Assembly: GCA_028279825.1 (NCBI GenBank)
Contig: JANQNA010000003.1
Coordinates: 116,620 to 180,619, forward strand
Reading direction: 5' to 3'
DNA length: 64,000 nt
Source: an archaeon
Lineage (GTDB): Archaea > Aenigmatarchaeota > Aenigmatarchaeia > GW2011-AR5
Both the position numbers and the translations under genes were made by a program. Below, piece by piece: positions 1-8,213 of this stretch; the first letter of the stretch is position 1, and every line of letters begins with the position of its first letter. Under the pieces are notes generated by a model. That model did no database searches. It was not told the origin of the DNA and worked only from the letters and a program-made list of their open reading frames with translations.

Positions 1-12
1 TATAAACTAATT

Positions 13-1212
13 ATGAGAGCATTAATACTTGTGTTACTTGTTGTTATGGCCAGCGGCTGTACTTTGCCCGGGTTTCCCAACGTTTTTGGAAGTGATGCTG
101 TAAATGTGCAGCAAAAAGTTGTGGAAAACGGCGTAAAAGACGTTATTGTTGTCAAGGACATCCAGACAATACCAACTTCACCATTATTGCCAAGTCAACA
201 GTTATTACTTTCTTTCATAATTGAAAACCGGGATGCCCTTAAATCAAGCATTGTGAGCGTTGACTTGTTTGACGCACCCACGATGAGGGATGCCACAGGT
301 GGAAGTCTATGCAATCTTTACACGCAGGATTCAATTGATTACAGCTGTGGTGAAGGCCAGACATGCACAAGACCGGAATCATGCAACGGTATAATTTCCG
401 GGATAAGGTGCTCCACGGATGCTGGGTATTACTGCTGCTTTTTGGGCCTTGGGCATGCACCTCTGGAAAGTGTAGGTTTGTGCAGGCCTGATCAGTGCGG
501 CACGGAAGGCTGTATAATCCTGCCGGGTGAAGAAAAACCAGTTACATTTGTTATGAGAACACCTACGGAGAGCGATATAACCGGCATAAGAACAGAGACA
601 AAAATTAGTTTCAAGACAAGCTACAAGTTCAACACTTCTTTGAATTATCTTGTTCCTGCCGTCAACATGGACGAAGTTATAAGCAGGCAGAGGAGCGGTG
701 ATAAAACAGATATAGCAATAACAAAGGCCCATGGTTCCGGACCGGTCCAGATAGACATGGAACTTCAGGGGGCACCTTACATCATTTCCGGGTTGGACGT
801 ATCAGACCCTTACGCTACAGACTACACCCATACTAACCCCGAGTCAGTCTTAATATTCAAGATAAGGAATGTCGGCGCCGGTAATCTTGTGAACTCTGAG
901 ATACAGCCGGGTGGCATGAGAATTGAATTTCCTCAGGAATTCAAGTTAGTAGAAACAAACGGAGTTGTCAATGAAAAATTCACCTGTTATGGCAATAACG
1001 TTTGCGTAAACACGCGCACTGTCAACGGCCAGGAACTGGGAGCAATTCCTCTTTACAAGGATGAATCAAGATCTTCGATAAGATTTGCTGTTAAGCTACA
1101 ACAACCTCTCTTGCAGCCGTTCCAGACTTATCCGGTGAAAGCAACAGTCAACTATTGGTATGAGCTACGGAATTCAAAAGATGTTACAATAAACCCGTTC
1201 CAGAATGTGTGA
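13..1212 (+). CDS. Secreted lipoprotein, Cys-rich, paralogue 1 of 4
   Basis: This 399-residue protein begins with a short signal peptide ending in a lipobox (ASGC, Cys16), so it is probably lipid-anchored outside the membrane. Residues about 99-170 hold a dense group of cysteines, which suggests disulfides. The rest looks like beta-rich segments with the phrases IENRD and IRNVGAG that recur in the next three genes. It overlaps a possible upstream start of the next gene, so the two are probably cotranscribed. The promoter lies outside the window. The function is unknown; a surface adhesin or envelope component is an inference from location only. Confidence 0.75.
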   Translation: MRALILVLLVVMASGCTLPGFPNVFGSDAVNVQQKVVENGVKDVIVVKDIQTIPTSPLLPSQQLLLSFIIENRDALKSSIVSVDLFDAPTMRDATGGSLCNLYTQDSIDYSCGEGQTCTRPESCNGIISGIRCSTDAGYYCCFLGLGHAPLESVGLCRPDQCGTEGCIILPGEEKPVTFVMRTPTESDITGIRTETKISFKTSYKFNTSLNYLVPAVNMDEVISRQRSGDKTDIAITKAHGSGPVQIDMELQGAPYIISGLDVSDPYATDYTHTNPESVLIFKIRNVGAGNLVNSEIQPGGMRIEFPQEFKLVETNGVVNEKFTCYGNNVCVNTRTVNGQELGAIPLYKDESRSSIRFAVKLQQPLLQPFQTYPVKATVNYWYELRNSKDVTINPFQNV

Positions 1213-1216
1213 TCCT

Positions 1217-2038
1217 ATGAAAGCATTACTCCTGGTATCTTTGATAATTCTAGTTAGCGGATGTACGTCCGTGGCTACTGAAGGTTTATCAGTAACTCTG
1301 CAGGCAAACCCGTCAAGAATATTCTCCGAGAGTTTTTCTACATTGCACATAGATCTGGATAATCATGATTCCAAAATGCTCAGTAACGTTGTTGTGAGTG
1401 CATTTGACACAGGCATATTGAAAGCGTACAATGTTGACAATTATGGTAACGTTGTCTATGAAATCTGTTCAGTGGACGTCGGGAATATAGTACCTTATGA
1501 ATTCAGAACAGTTTCCTGCCTGCTGCACGCACCTGCTCTGGAAGAATCAGTGCAGACGGAAGTAAACACGCGCGTCAATTTCAACTCTTTCCTGGAAACA
1601 AACCAGTTATTCGAGATAATAACGGAAAACGAATATCAGAGAAGAGTGGCTCTGGGAAACTATGAACAGAAATCGAGAAGCTACACACACAGGGACAGCA
1701 ATGTAATGGTAGAAATTGACTTCAACGAGCCCCTGCCATTGATAATGACGCCGGGAAAGAAGTACTTTGTGTATTTCCAGATAACAAACGTGGGACCTGG
1801 AATTGTTGGTGATATAGCACCGGGCCAGTTTTTGATACACACGGCCGGTGATATACTGAGATGCCCTACCGAAGTCATTTTGACTCTCAACGGGCGCGAA
1901 TTTCCCCGTGTAGCATGCGAGATTGTCCTGGACAGGGATTACCTTCAGGGTAAAGAATTTGTTGTTTCAGACATAGGAACCTCACTTGCATACAATTATG
2001 AGCTGAGAAATGCGCTCAAAATAGACGTTCTTAAGTAA
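1217..2038 (+). CDS. Secreted lipoprotein, paralogue 2 of 4
   Basis: A 273-residue lipoprotein with lipobox VSGC at Cys16. I start it at the ATG at 1217 rather than the one at 1205, because this places the signal peptide at the very N-terminus and matches the sister proteins. It shares with its neighbours an N-terminal block about valued DNHDSKMLSNVVV and a later ITNVGPGIVGD block, both typical of repeated beta-sandwich domains. It has few cysteines compared with the first paralogue. It follows that gene with almost no spacing. Function unknown. Confidence 0.75.
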   Translation: MKALLLVSLIILVSGCTSVATEGLSVTLQANPSRIFSESFSTLHIDLDNHDSKMLSNVVVSAFDTGILKAYNVDNYGNVVYEICSVDVGNIVPYEFRTVSCLLHAPALEESVQTEVNTRVNFNSFLETNQLFEIITENEYQRRVALGNYEQKSRSYTHRDSNVMVEIDFNEPLPLIMTPGKKYFVYFQITNVGPGIVGDIAPGQFLIHTAGDILRCPTEVILTLNGREFPRVACEIVLDRDYLQGKEFVVSDIGTSLAYNYELRNALKIDVLK

Positions 2039-2107
2039 TTTTTTAAGTTTGTTCAATTACAAAACTTATTTAAGCCACCAGAGGGTAATAATAAAAAAGA
2101 TGGTTAT

Positions 2108-3076
2108 ATGAAAAAGGCAATAATACTTCTACTATTGGTTGTACTCGTTGCGGGTTGTACAAGTATGAGGCCGGTTAACACCAGTACAAGTCGTGGTGTT
2201 ACAGTTACAACATTCTTTGCAACACCTATACAGTCAGATACAGGCGACCTTGTTCTTTTTGACGTTGAAGTGGAGAACATTGGGGGCACAACCGCCAGGA
2301 ATGTCCAGGTAGATCTTTATGGAGTAGAAGGCCAGTGGAGAGACAGGCTTGGCAATCTGCTTGACTCAACACTTACTCAGTGGGGAACAACAACACTTAA
2401 ACCGCCACGCCCTGACAGAAACATCCCGGGCCAGATAAGGGCAACGCAGTGGGAGATAATGACCCCTGACATTCCACAGGGACTTTCAATAAACCACCCG
2501 ATAGAGGCAAGAGTATCTTATGATTACAACACAAGCGGTCACTTAATGGTCAAGCTTGTGTCAGAAGATGAATTCAGAAGAAAGCAGGTTCTTGGCGAGA
2601 CAATAGACACTCCGTTTGAGATAGTGAACAGCGCAGGACCTCTTCACATGAGTATTCCTGAGAGATACAAAACACCAATAATCATAGACACGCAGAGCGG
2701 TGATTCCGTAGAGACATATCCGTTCAGAATCCAGATTGACAACGTAGGTGATGGTTATCCTATAACGCCTGAAGACGATGGAAGGATAAGAGGAGCCGGT
2801 GGTAGATTACAGGGTACAATAGACCTGTATGGTCCTGGCGTCCAGTTTGATGAATGTCTGGGCATAAGCGGTGGAACGCACATAGATCTGGATGACGCTA
2901 ATATTCTTGTAAGACTTCGCGAAATAGGACAGGGAAGCGTCCCGATTGCATGTAACATCAAGATTGACAAGAGCATCTGGGGAACAAGACCTGTTGATTC
3001 GTTGCAGCTGATCTTCAACATAAGATACAGATACTATGTTGATGAAGTAGCAAACGTACTGGTAATAGGCCAGTAA
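2108..3076 (+). CDS. Secreted lipoprotein, paralogue 3 of 4
   Basis: A 322-residue lipoprotein with lipobox VAGC at Cys17. It is clearly related to the following gene: both have ENVGGTTAR near residue 60, a RRxxLGE block in the middle, a VGxGxP block in the C-terminal half, and end with a RYRYY/WYRYY motif. This argues for a recent tandem duplication. A TATA-like stretch (about 2063-2072) precedes it, so it may have its own promoter. Function unknown; an envelope-exposed binding protein is a guess. Confidence 0.78.
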   Translation: MKKAIILLLLVVLVAGCTSMRPVNTSTSRGVTVTTFFATPIQSDTGDLVLFDVEVENIGGTTARNVQVDLYGVEGQWRDRLGNLLDSTLTQWGTTTLKPPRPDRNIPGQIRATQWEIMTPDIPQGLSINHPIEARVSYDYNTSGHLMVKLVSEDEFRRKQVLGETIDTPFEIVNSAGPLHMSIPERYKTPIIIDTQSGDSVETYPFRIQIDNVGDGYPITPEDDGRIRGAGGRLQGTIDLYGPGVQFDECLGISGGTHIDLDDANILVRLREIGQGSVPIACNIKIDKSIWGTRPVDSLQLIFNIRYRYYVDEVANVLVIGQ

Positions 3077-3080
3077 AGTC

Positions 3081-3157
3081 AAGATATAGTGAAACCATAG
3101 GTTTCACATATAGTTCCCAAGATAGATCCAAATTATTTCCTTGGAGAACTATATCTT
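3081..3157. other. Intergenic inverted repeats with competing pairings
   Basis: Between two lipoprotein genes lie a perfect 8-bp hairpin (3089-3107, GTGAAACC/GGTTTCAC), a 14-bp stem with one bulge (3108-3121 with 3140-3154), and an outer pairing of 3081-3090 with 3148-3157. The last two share the bases 3148-3154, so they exclude each other. The next gene seems to have its own TATA box (about 3156-3163) and a nearly leaderless start. The structure may end the upstream transcript or regulate one of the neighbours. Confidence 0.6.
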
Positions 3158-3184
3158 TAAAATAGAGTAAACGTATGTATATTC

Positions 3185-4348
3185 ATGAAATACCTTTTAC
3201 TGTTATCACTTGTTGTACTGTCTAGCGGCTGTGTGTTCTCAGGAGGTTCTGATCTGCCGTCAGCAGATGCTATAGTTGTTAATGATTTTCGCGCAGATCC
3301 ATTGCTGGCAGAAGCTGATGATCTGGTAACATTTTTCCTGGATATAGAAAACGTTGGCGGAACAACTGCCAGGTGTATTACTTCTGAAATATACGGAATA
3401 GAAACCTGGTATGACGATCTTGGCCAGCCTTTGACTTATGGCGGAACATGGACAACCGGCGGCCTTGGCTTCAGCTACACTGGCAACGGTCTAAGCTTCA
3501 GCTACTTTGATTCCGGTGACGGTTATACAAGCTTTGATTTCAACAGAGGCTTTGGAACCAGTCTGAGCTCTTTTGTGGGCGGGGCATGGGACCAGTTTTC
3601 AATGCAGTTTTGCAATTCAGCAGGCGGCTGGACGCAGTATTCTGACATAAAGTATTATGATTCAATGAAGCCGGCTGTTCCGGCTCAGAACAAACCGGGT
3701 CAATCCTTCACAACCCAGTGGTTTATGAGGCCTCCTATACTTCCTGAAGGTGTTCATGTGTCATACCCGGTAACAGCACGAACGTCTTATTCCTATACTT
3801 CTAATGCTGTTGTAAATTTACAGGCCTTCAACAAGGCAGAACAGCAGAGAAGAGAAGCGCTTGGCGAGCCTCTTGATTTACCGTTGATAGTCGAGACATC
3901 CTATGCCTCGCCTATACAGATAGCCCCTATTCGTGGTGTTAATCCTATTGTTGTTAACCAGAGACAGCCTGGTTTCGAACTTGTTAACTATCTGTTTGAA
4001 TTCCAGAACGTGGGAAGCGGATGGCCGTTGCCTATTGATAGTGATGCTTACGGACAAAACGGATTCATCTTTGCTACTGTAGAATTAAATGGACCTGGTG
4101 CAACATTCTATGATTGTTTAGGGGCCAACAGCGGTACGGAAATATTTGTTTACGGTAATGCAATACAGAACCTTGTAAAGTTAAGAGCAGACAGGACGGC
4201 ACCATTCGGATGTACGATAGCCGTTGATAGAGCCTCATGGACAGACAAACCTATCGGATCTATCTCACTGACCTTCAACTTATGGTACAGATACTACACG
4301 GACGCGCACACGGTAGTGGATGTCATTGGTCCGCAGGATTTGTATTGA
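3185..4348 (+). CDS. Secreted lipoprotein, paralogue 4 of 4
   Basis: A 387-residue lipoprotein with lipobox SSGC at Cys16. It is homologous to the preceding gene over most of its length (ENVGGTTAR, RREALGE, VGSGWP blocks). It differs by an inserted Gly/Ser/Tyr/Phe-rich segment at about residues 80-150, which may be a flexible or repeat-like surface loop. A TATA-like TTTAAAATA ends about 22 bases before the ATG, which suggests a leaderless or nearly leaderless mRNA. Function unknown. Confidence 0.78.
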   Translation: MKYLLLLSLVVLSSGCVFSGGSDLPSADAIVVNDFRADPLLAEADDLVTFFLDIENVGGTTARCITSEIYGIETWYDDLGQPLTYGGTWTTGGLGFSYTGNGLSFSYFDSGDGYTSFDFNRGFGTSLSSFVGGAWDQFSMQFCNSAGGWTQYSDIKYYDSMKPAVPAQNKPGQSFTTQWFMRPPILPEGVHVSYPVTARTSYSYTSNAVVNLQAFNKAEQQRREALGEPLDLPLIVETSYASPIQIAPIRGVNPIVVNQRQPGFELVNYLFEFQNVGSGWPLPIDSDAYGQNGFIFATVELNGPGATFYDCLGANSGTEIFVYGNAIQNLVKLRADRTAPFGCTIAVDRASWTDKPIGSISLTFNLWYRYYTDAHTVVDVIGPQDLY

Positions 4349-4400
4349 GCTATATTATAGCCCAATTACTATTTTTTAAGCATTCTATTCAATTTTTCTT

Positions 4401-4961
4401 ATGTTAGACATAATAGAGAGAATCAAGGAAGCAAAGCTGCCTCTGTCTGAAGGCAATCTTGTTTTCGGTAAAGGAAACGAGAAAGCAGACATTATGTTCA
4501 TTGGCGAAGCACCCGGCGAGAAAGAAGATCTTCAGGGCGAACCGTTCGTCGGAGCAGCCGGCAAGCAATTAGACAAATTGTTAGGCTCAATAGGATTGAG
4601 CCTAAATGACGTTTACATTGCCAATATCCTGAAATACAGACCGCCCGGAAATCGTGATCCTAACAAAGAAGAAATCACTGCACACACGCCTTTTCTTTTG
4701 GAACAAATCCAGAGGATTTGCCCGAAAGTTCTGATAACTTTAGGCAACTTTTCAACAAAGTTCGTGCTTTCAGGGTTTTCGCCAGAAAACATGGAGAAGA
4801 TTGATGGCATAACCAAACTTCACGGAAAGGAAAAGGTAGTGAAACTAGATGGTAAAGAAATTCTTGTATTACCTATGTTCCATCCGGCTGCTATGTTATA
4901 CAACCCAGCAACGCGCGTAGCCGTAGAACAAGACTTCCAGAAGCTCAAGGCCCTGATTTAA
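4401..4961 (+). CDS. Uracil-DNA glycosylase, family 4, lacking Fe-S cysteines
   Basis: This 186-residue protein matches family-4 uracil-DNA glycosylases, which remove uracil from DNA to start base-excision repair. Motif 1 is GEAPG (residues 35-39) followed by ED and FVGAAG, and the C-terminal FHPAAML motif is present. The family normally binds a 4Fe-4S cluster through four cysteines. Here the N-terminal CxxC is missing from a shortened AKLPLSEG segment, the third Cys is Tyr79 (KYRPP instead of KCRPP), and the fourth is about His95. The only Cys present lies elsewhere. The enzyme may fold without the cluster. Confidence 0.9.
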   Translation: MLDIIERIKEAKLPLSEGNLVFGKGNEKADIMFIGEAPGEKEDLQGEPFVGAAGKQLDKLLGSIGLSLNDVYIANILKYRPPGNRDPNKEEITAHTPFLLEQIQRICPKVLITLGNFSTKFVLSGFSPENMEKIDGITKLHGKEKVVKLDGKEILVLPMFHPAAMLYNPATRVAVEQDFQKLKALI

Positions 4962-4982
4962 CTAGTCTGGGAAATAAGCTTT

Positions 4983-5153
4983 TTATTCCGGTTTTTTAAC
5001 AGGCACAATTTCATACTTGCCTATACCGTCTCTACCTTCTGTATAGTGTATAACGCTAAGGGGATAAATAATGGGTTCAATTTCCGGTGAACCACTAAAC
5101 ACGCCATCAAACAATAATTCCATTTCACGCACAGCTTGTGACGATCTTGTCAT
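4983..5153 (-). CDS. Small protein, 56 aa, paralogue of the gene at 5952
   Basis: I found this 56-codon gene by translating the minus strand. Its start, MTRSSQAVREMELL, closely matches SEMSRAVRQMELL in the 65-residue protein encoded at 5952-6149, and the second halves align loosely (HYTEG / YYWSD, then an I-V-x-V end). The repeated pattern supports both as real genes. It lies between the glycosylase gene (convergent) and tRNA-Gly. Function unknown. Confidence 0.65.
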   Translation of the reverse strand: MTRSSQAVREMELLFDGVFSGSPEIEPIIYPLSVIHYTEGRDGIGKYEIVPVKKPE

Positions 5154-5180
5154 AACAATAATTGTATATCAAACTATAAA

Positions 5181-5278
5181 TGCACCAGCCGGGATTTGAA
5201 CCCGGATCATAAGCTATTGCCAAACTTTCATGAAAGTTTGTGGGAAGCTCACGTCCTGCCAGATTAGACTACTGATGC
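5181..5278 (-). tRNA. tRNA-Gly (CCC) with intron
   Basis: The minus strand gives a full cloverleaf. The acceptor is GCATCAG with CTGGTGC (one wobble pair) and discriminator A. The D stem is GTCT/GGAC, the anticodon stem TGAGC/GCTTA, and the T arm CCGGG-TTCAAAT-CCCGG. The anticodon loop begins TTCCCA, giving CCC at 34-36. About 25 bases containing a hairpin are inserted after position 37, which is the canonical archaeal site for a bulge-helix-bulge intron. Removing them leaves a 73-base tRNA. Confidence 0.92.
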
Positions 5279-5304
5279 CTGTTAAGAAGAAGCAAAGAAA
5301 TTAT

Positions 5305-5895
5305 TTATTGTCTATGTGCAGCACATAATTTCTCTGTTGCCTCAGCGACATAGTGCCAGTCAACAACAACACGTCTGCCGTGTTCTTCCTTTAGAGACCT
5401 TTCAAGTTTTATATATTTCTCAACTTCAGCTGCTGCTTCGGGCACAACCTCCAGAGATATTGGATGTTCTGCACTTTGTAGTGCCGTAAAGAATTGATAT
5501 GCTGCGTCGGCTTCAATTTCTTTTTTTAGCTTACCCAAAAATGAAAGTCTATGAACATTAAATAATGAGACAGTAACACCTCTTTCTTGTATTCCACAAA
5601 TTTCTGCATCGTAGGAATCCACCAGGCCTTCTCTACTGGAATACGTAGCCAGGCCCAGGGGACATCCAGCATCTTCCCAGCTCTCATGCCTGACAAGACT
5701 AACCCAGTTATTGAATTGTCTCCTGACTTGATCCTCAGGGACGTCTGTGTAAGAATAAACTTTGAGATCCTGTTCATTTGGATCTGATTCAATATCCAAT
5801 TCAGCTAAATCAGGGAATCGCAAATCAGGGACTATAGCGTAATCAGGACTAAATATATTAACTTGCATCGGACGTCCATACCCAAAAATTGTCAT
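5305..5895 (-). CDS. Hypothetical protein, 196 aa
   Basis: A soluble 196-residue protein with mixed charge and no signal peptide or membrane segment. I do not recognise the family. Its C-terminal third (KYIKLERSLKEEHGRR onward) reads as helical. It sits in a run of small minus-strand genes (5.0-6.9 kb) of unknown function, just upstream of tRNA-Gly and outside the proposed integrated element. Confidence 0.6.
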   Translation of the reverse strand: MTIFGYGRPMQVNIFSPDYAIVPDLRFPDLAELDIESDPNEQDLKVYSYTDVPEDQVRRQFNNWVSLVRHESWEDAGCPLGLATYSSREGLVDSYDAEICGIQERGVTVSLFNVHRLSFLGKLKKEIEADAAYQFFTALQSAEHPISLEVVPEAAAEVEKYIKLERSLKEEHGRRVVVDWHYVAEATEKLCAAHRQ

Positions 5896-5951
5896 ACCTC
5901 AAGTTTCAATAAAGTCTATTAATACAAAGAATCAATTACGTATGAATTACG

Positions 5952-6149
5952 CTAGTCTCTGTAATCTTCACCAACAGAAACTATTTTCACTTCTTCACGA
6001 TCAGACCAGTAGTATATTCTTTTAGCATTTGGTCCCATAGGACCTCTTCGTCTGCGTGAAACGTATCTTCTTCCATGTTCCACTGTCCTAGAACAATCCC
6101 TGCCTAACAACAATTCCATCTGACGTACTGCTCGGCTCATTTCTGACAT
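5952..6149 (-). CDS. Small basic protein, 65 aa
   Basis: The start is set at 6149 because a strong ribosome-binding sequence (GGAGATGATT) precedes it and overlaps the end of the upstream gene. The protein has an N-terminal SRAVRQMELLLG helix, a very basic centre (RRYVSRRRRG), and a short acidic end. The N-terminus matches the 56-aa protein at 4983-5153, so this is a small paralogous family. The basic patch could bind nucleic acid (inference). Function unknown. Confidence 0.65.
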   Translation of the reverse strand: MSEMSRAVRQMELLLGRDCSRTVEHGRRYVSRRRRGPMGPNAKRIYYWSDREEVKIVSVGEDYRD

Positions 6150-6153
6150 AACA

Positions 6154-6426
6154 CTAATCATCTCCTTCTGGGTTTTCCATTTCGTAACGACAAGCCTCCA
6201 TTAAAGAAAATACAGCATCTAAATCACAGCCTTTATCGTAAGGGCAAAATCCACACGGATATCTGTGCTCCCTTCCCGTTTCGAAATTCGTGACCGTACG
6301 GGCAATTAGTCTGTCCCCTTCAGTACCTTCTGCCGCATATATACGTCTTGGTCTTCTATCACGATCAAAAATACCTAATCCAAATGTTCGCTCAAACTGT
6401 CTGTTAGCACGATAAATGTCTACCAT
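6154..6426 (-). CDS. Small Cys-containing protein, 90 aa
   Basis: A 90-residue protein with a CGFCPYDKGC cluster near residue 60 and a further Cys about 15 residues later, a spacing compatible with metal binding. It is preceded by an AGGAG ribosome-binding site and overlaps the ribosome-binding site of the next gene, so the two are translationally linked. I do not recognise the family. Confidence 0.65.
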   Translation of the reverse strand: MVDIYRANRQFERTFGLGIFDRDRRPRRIYAAEGTEGDRLIARTVTNFETGREHRYPCGFCPYDKGCDLDAVFSLMEACRYEMENPEGDD

Positions 6427-6434
6427 ACCAATAC

Positions 6435-6617
6435 TTACTCCTGAAATTTCTTAAGTCTTAGACCAGGGAAATGTGCAGGTTTGTCTGTATGTGAACATTC
6501 CATTTTACAACCCTCACATCTGTAAGTGGTTAATTCATCGCGTTTTAGTTCATAACAACCAACAAGTCCATCCATCTGTGCATAAGAACCAGTAACGGCT
6601 ATTGGTTTATCTGACAT
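6435..6617 (-). CDS. Small putative zinc-binding protein, 60 aa
   Basis: A 60-residue protein with CEGCKMECSH in its second half, which could form a small zinc site together with the nearby His residues. It lies 8 bases upstream of the 90-aa Cys-containing gene in the same direction, so the two are probably in one operon. Family unknown. Confidence 0.58.
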   Translation of the reverse strand: MSDKPIAVTGSYAQMDGLVGCYELKRDELTTYRCEGCKMECSHTDKPAHFPGLRLKKFQE

Positions 6618-6659
6618 TGACTATATTTGTCACAAAATAATAAAAAACAATAACAGGAA

Positions 6660-6875
6660 TTATTCTGGAGGTTTCCAGGGTGGTATTATCTTTAAGTTCT
6701 GGATTTTACTGCAGTCATATTGTCTTGCATGCCCACTACCGAATTCAATTGTAATAGAACCGTTTTCTGCACCCTGAACCCATCCTGTAACTTCTCCAAA
6801 AAAAGACGGATACCCAAATCTCACAGGCTGACCAACATCTACCGAATACGTCCTGTCCTTTGTCACAATATCCAT
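6660..6875 (-). CDS. Hypothetical protein, 71 aa
   Basis: A 71-residue protein predicted to be mostly beta-strand, with the phrases GQPVRFGYPSFFGEV and GSITIEFGSG, as in small SH3-like or KOW-like barrels. This fold idea is only from the pattern. Its start codon lies two bases from the 12-bp repeat of the tRNA-Val 3' end, so it is the last host-side gene before the proposed integrated element, or it was cut there. Confidence 0.55.
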   Translation of the reverse strand: MDIVTKDRTYSVDVGQPVRFGYPSFFGEVTGWVQGAENGSITIEFGSGHARQYDCSKIQNLKIIPPWKPPE

Positions 6876-6876
6876 T

Positions 6877-6888
6877 ATGGGTCCAGCA
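6877..6888 (+). repeat. Candidate attachment site (distal copy)
   Basis: ATGGGTCCAGCA here is identical to 18389-18400. That second copy covers the discriminator, the acceptor 3' strand and the first bases of the T stem of tRNA-Val, and lies next to a tyrosine recombinase gene. The two copies have the same orientation and enclose about 11.5 kb, as expected for an element integrated at a tRNA 3' end. Confidence 0.6.
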
Positions 6889-6913
6889 TGTATTAAACCG
6901 TAGGTTTGGTTCT

Positions 6914-7693
6914 CTACTCCTTTTTAGGAAATTCACCCTTCAGAGCATCCGATGCTATTTTCTTTGCATCAGGTAAAAAATCTTTACTGATCATCCACCC
7001 AAGAAAACCCGACTCATTTTCGACCAGATAAGATAATGACTTGCCTCTATGTGGACCGAAATTTATTACAACCTCTTCACCTACCCAGACGAATTTACCT
7101 TCTTCATCAAGCCAGTTCGGGTTTCTTCTTTCATTACAAAAGTCATGTAATTCGCGCATAGTTTTGGGTAAATCAGAGTATTGTTTTAATTGAGATTCCA
7201 GAATTTCAAATGTTGCTCTAACATCAGATTCAGAAGCGTGATGATTCTCCATTTCTTTTCCACAATATTTTTTATATGCTGCAGACAGATCTCGGGGATC
7301 ATATTTATGATAAATTGTCTGAACATCCAAGATGTGACGTCCTTGCCTCGAGAATTCAACACCTGCTCTTCTAAACTCAGACTCAAGGATAGGAATGTCA
7401 AATCTTTTTACATTAAATCCACCAAGATCACACCCTTCTAAAAATTCTATGAGTTTTGGTGCGTATTGTTTAAAAGTTGGCTTATCTTGTATATCCGCAT
7501 CAGTTATTCCATGAATAGCAGTTGCCTCTGGTGGAATAGGAACTCCTGGATTGATTCTTGTACTCAATATCTCCTCACTTTTATCGGGAAAGATTTTCAG
7601 AGCTGTTAGCTCTACAATTTTATCAGAAGGAGGACTAACTCCAGTACTCTCCACATCGATAAAGACAACAGGTCTATTCAATTGAATATCCAT
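6914..7693 (-). CDS. DEDD-family 3'-5' exonuclease with C-terminal DUF3820-like domain
   Basis: A 259-residue protein when started at 7693; the longer reading frame would only add an unlikely hydrophobic tail. The N-terminus has exonuclease motif I (FIDVESTG) and the ATAIHGIT segment, a DEDD/DnaQ-type fold, with a later HHASESDVRAT carrying motif III residues (H and D). Such enzymes degrade DNA or RNA from the 3' end. The C-terminal 60 residues (NFGPHRGKSLSYLVE...FLGWMI) resemble DUF3820, often found attached to such exonucleases. It is the outermost gene of the proposed element. Confidence 0.85.
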   Translation of the reverse strand: MDIQLNRPVVFIDVESTGVSPPSDKIVELTALKIFPDKSEEILSTRINPGVPIPPEATAIHGITDADIQDKPTFKQYAPKLIEFLEGCDLGGFNVKRFDIPILESEFRRAGVEFSRQGRHILDVQTIYHKYDPRDLSAAYKKYCGKEMENHHASESDVRATFEILESQLKQYSDLPKTMRELHDFCNERRNPNWLDEEGKFVWVGEEVVINFGPHRGKSLSYLVENESGFLGWMISKDFLPDAKKIASDALKGEFPKKE

Positions 7694-7789
7694 ATCAACA
7701 CCCACTATTAGTAAGGTAGTAAAATACAAAAGGCTAAAGAAATAATCCCAAACAACATATTTTAAATTCAAAGGTATCTATGAAAATTC

Positions 7790-8098
7790 ATGGACGTACT
7801 ATTGGTTATGATTCCAATATTGTCATTTGTATTGGGTTATTTTTTACCACAATCAGAAATCAGAGAATTTGAAAAACAAATTGCTCTCATTGTTGGCGTT
7901 TCTAGTGCCCTTAGTCTCTTGAATTTAATGCCTAGTAGCTTAATAATAGACTCAGAGACAATGTCAACTTTTCTAAAAAATTCTGTAGGGATCATAATTG
8001 ATACAACTTTAGAGACAGTCATGATTGCAATTATAAGCTCTGTTCTTGGTATAGTGGGCGTCGTGATCGGAAAAAACACTGAAATCGGTTGTGTATAA
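7790..8098 (+). CDS. Small membrane protein, 102 aa
   Basis: A 102-residue protein with about three hydrophobic segments (roughly residues 1-17, 30-50 and 70-95). It has no motif that I recognise. It starts close to the divergent exonuclease gene and could share a promoter region with it. Its place inside an integrated element suggests an accessory role, such as a membrane-acting partner, but the sequence does not show this. Confidence 0.6.
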   Translation: MDVLLVMIPILSFVLGYFLPQSEIREFEKQIALIVGVSSALSLLNLMPSSLIIDSETMSTFLKNSVGIIIDTTLETVMIAIISSVLGIVGVVIGKNTEIGCV

Positions 8099-8213
8099 AC
8101 ATCATAGCTTATAGTTCTTTACATTCTGTGATAATAGTCACAAGTAATATATGACAAAATCTTTATTAATGAACGGTTTATTATAAGTACAGAATATATG
8201 GACAGTGTTAGTA

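Noticed and set aside
5181..5278. tRNA-Gly as the left attachment site of the element
   Set aside because: Its sequence is not shared with the tRNA-Val or recombinase end; the repeat at 6877 fits better.
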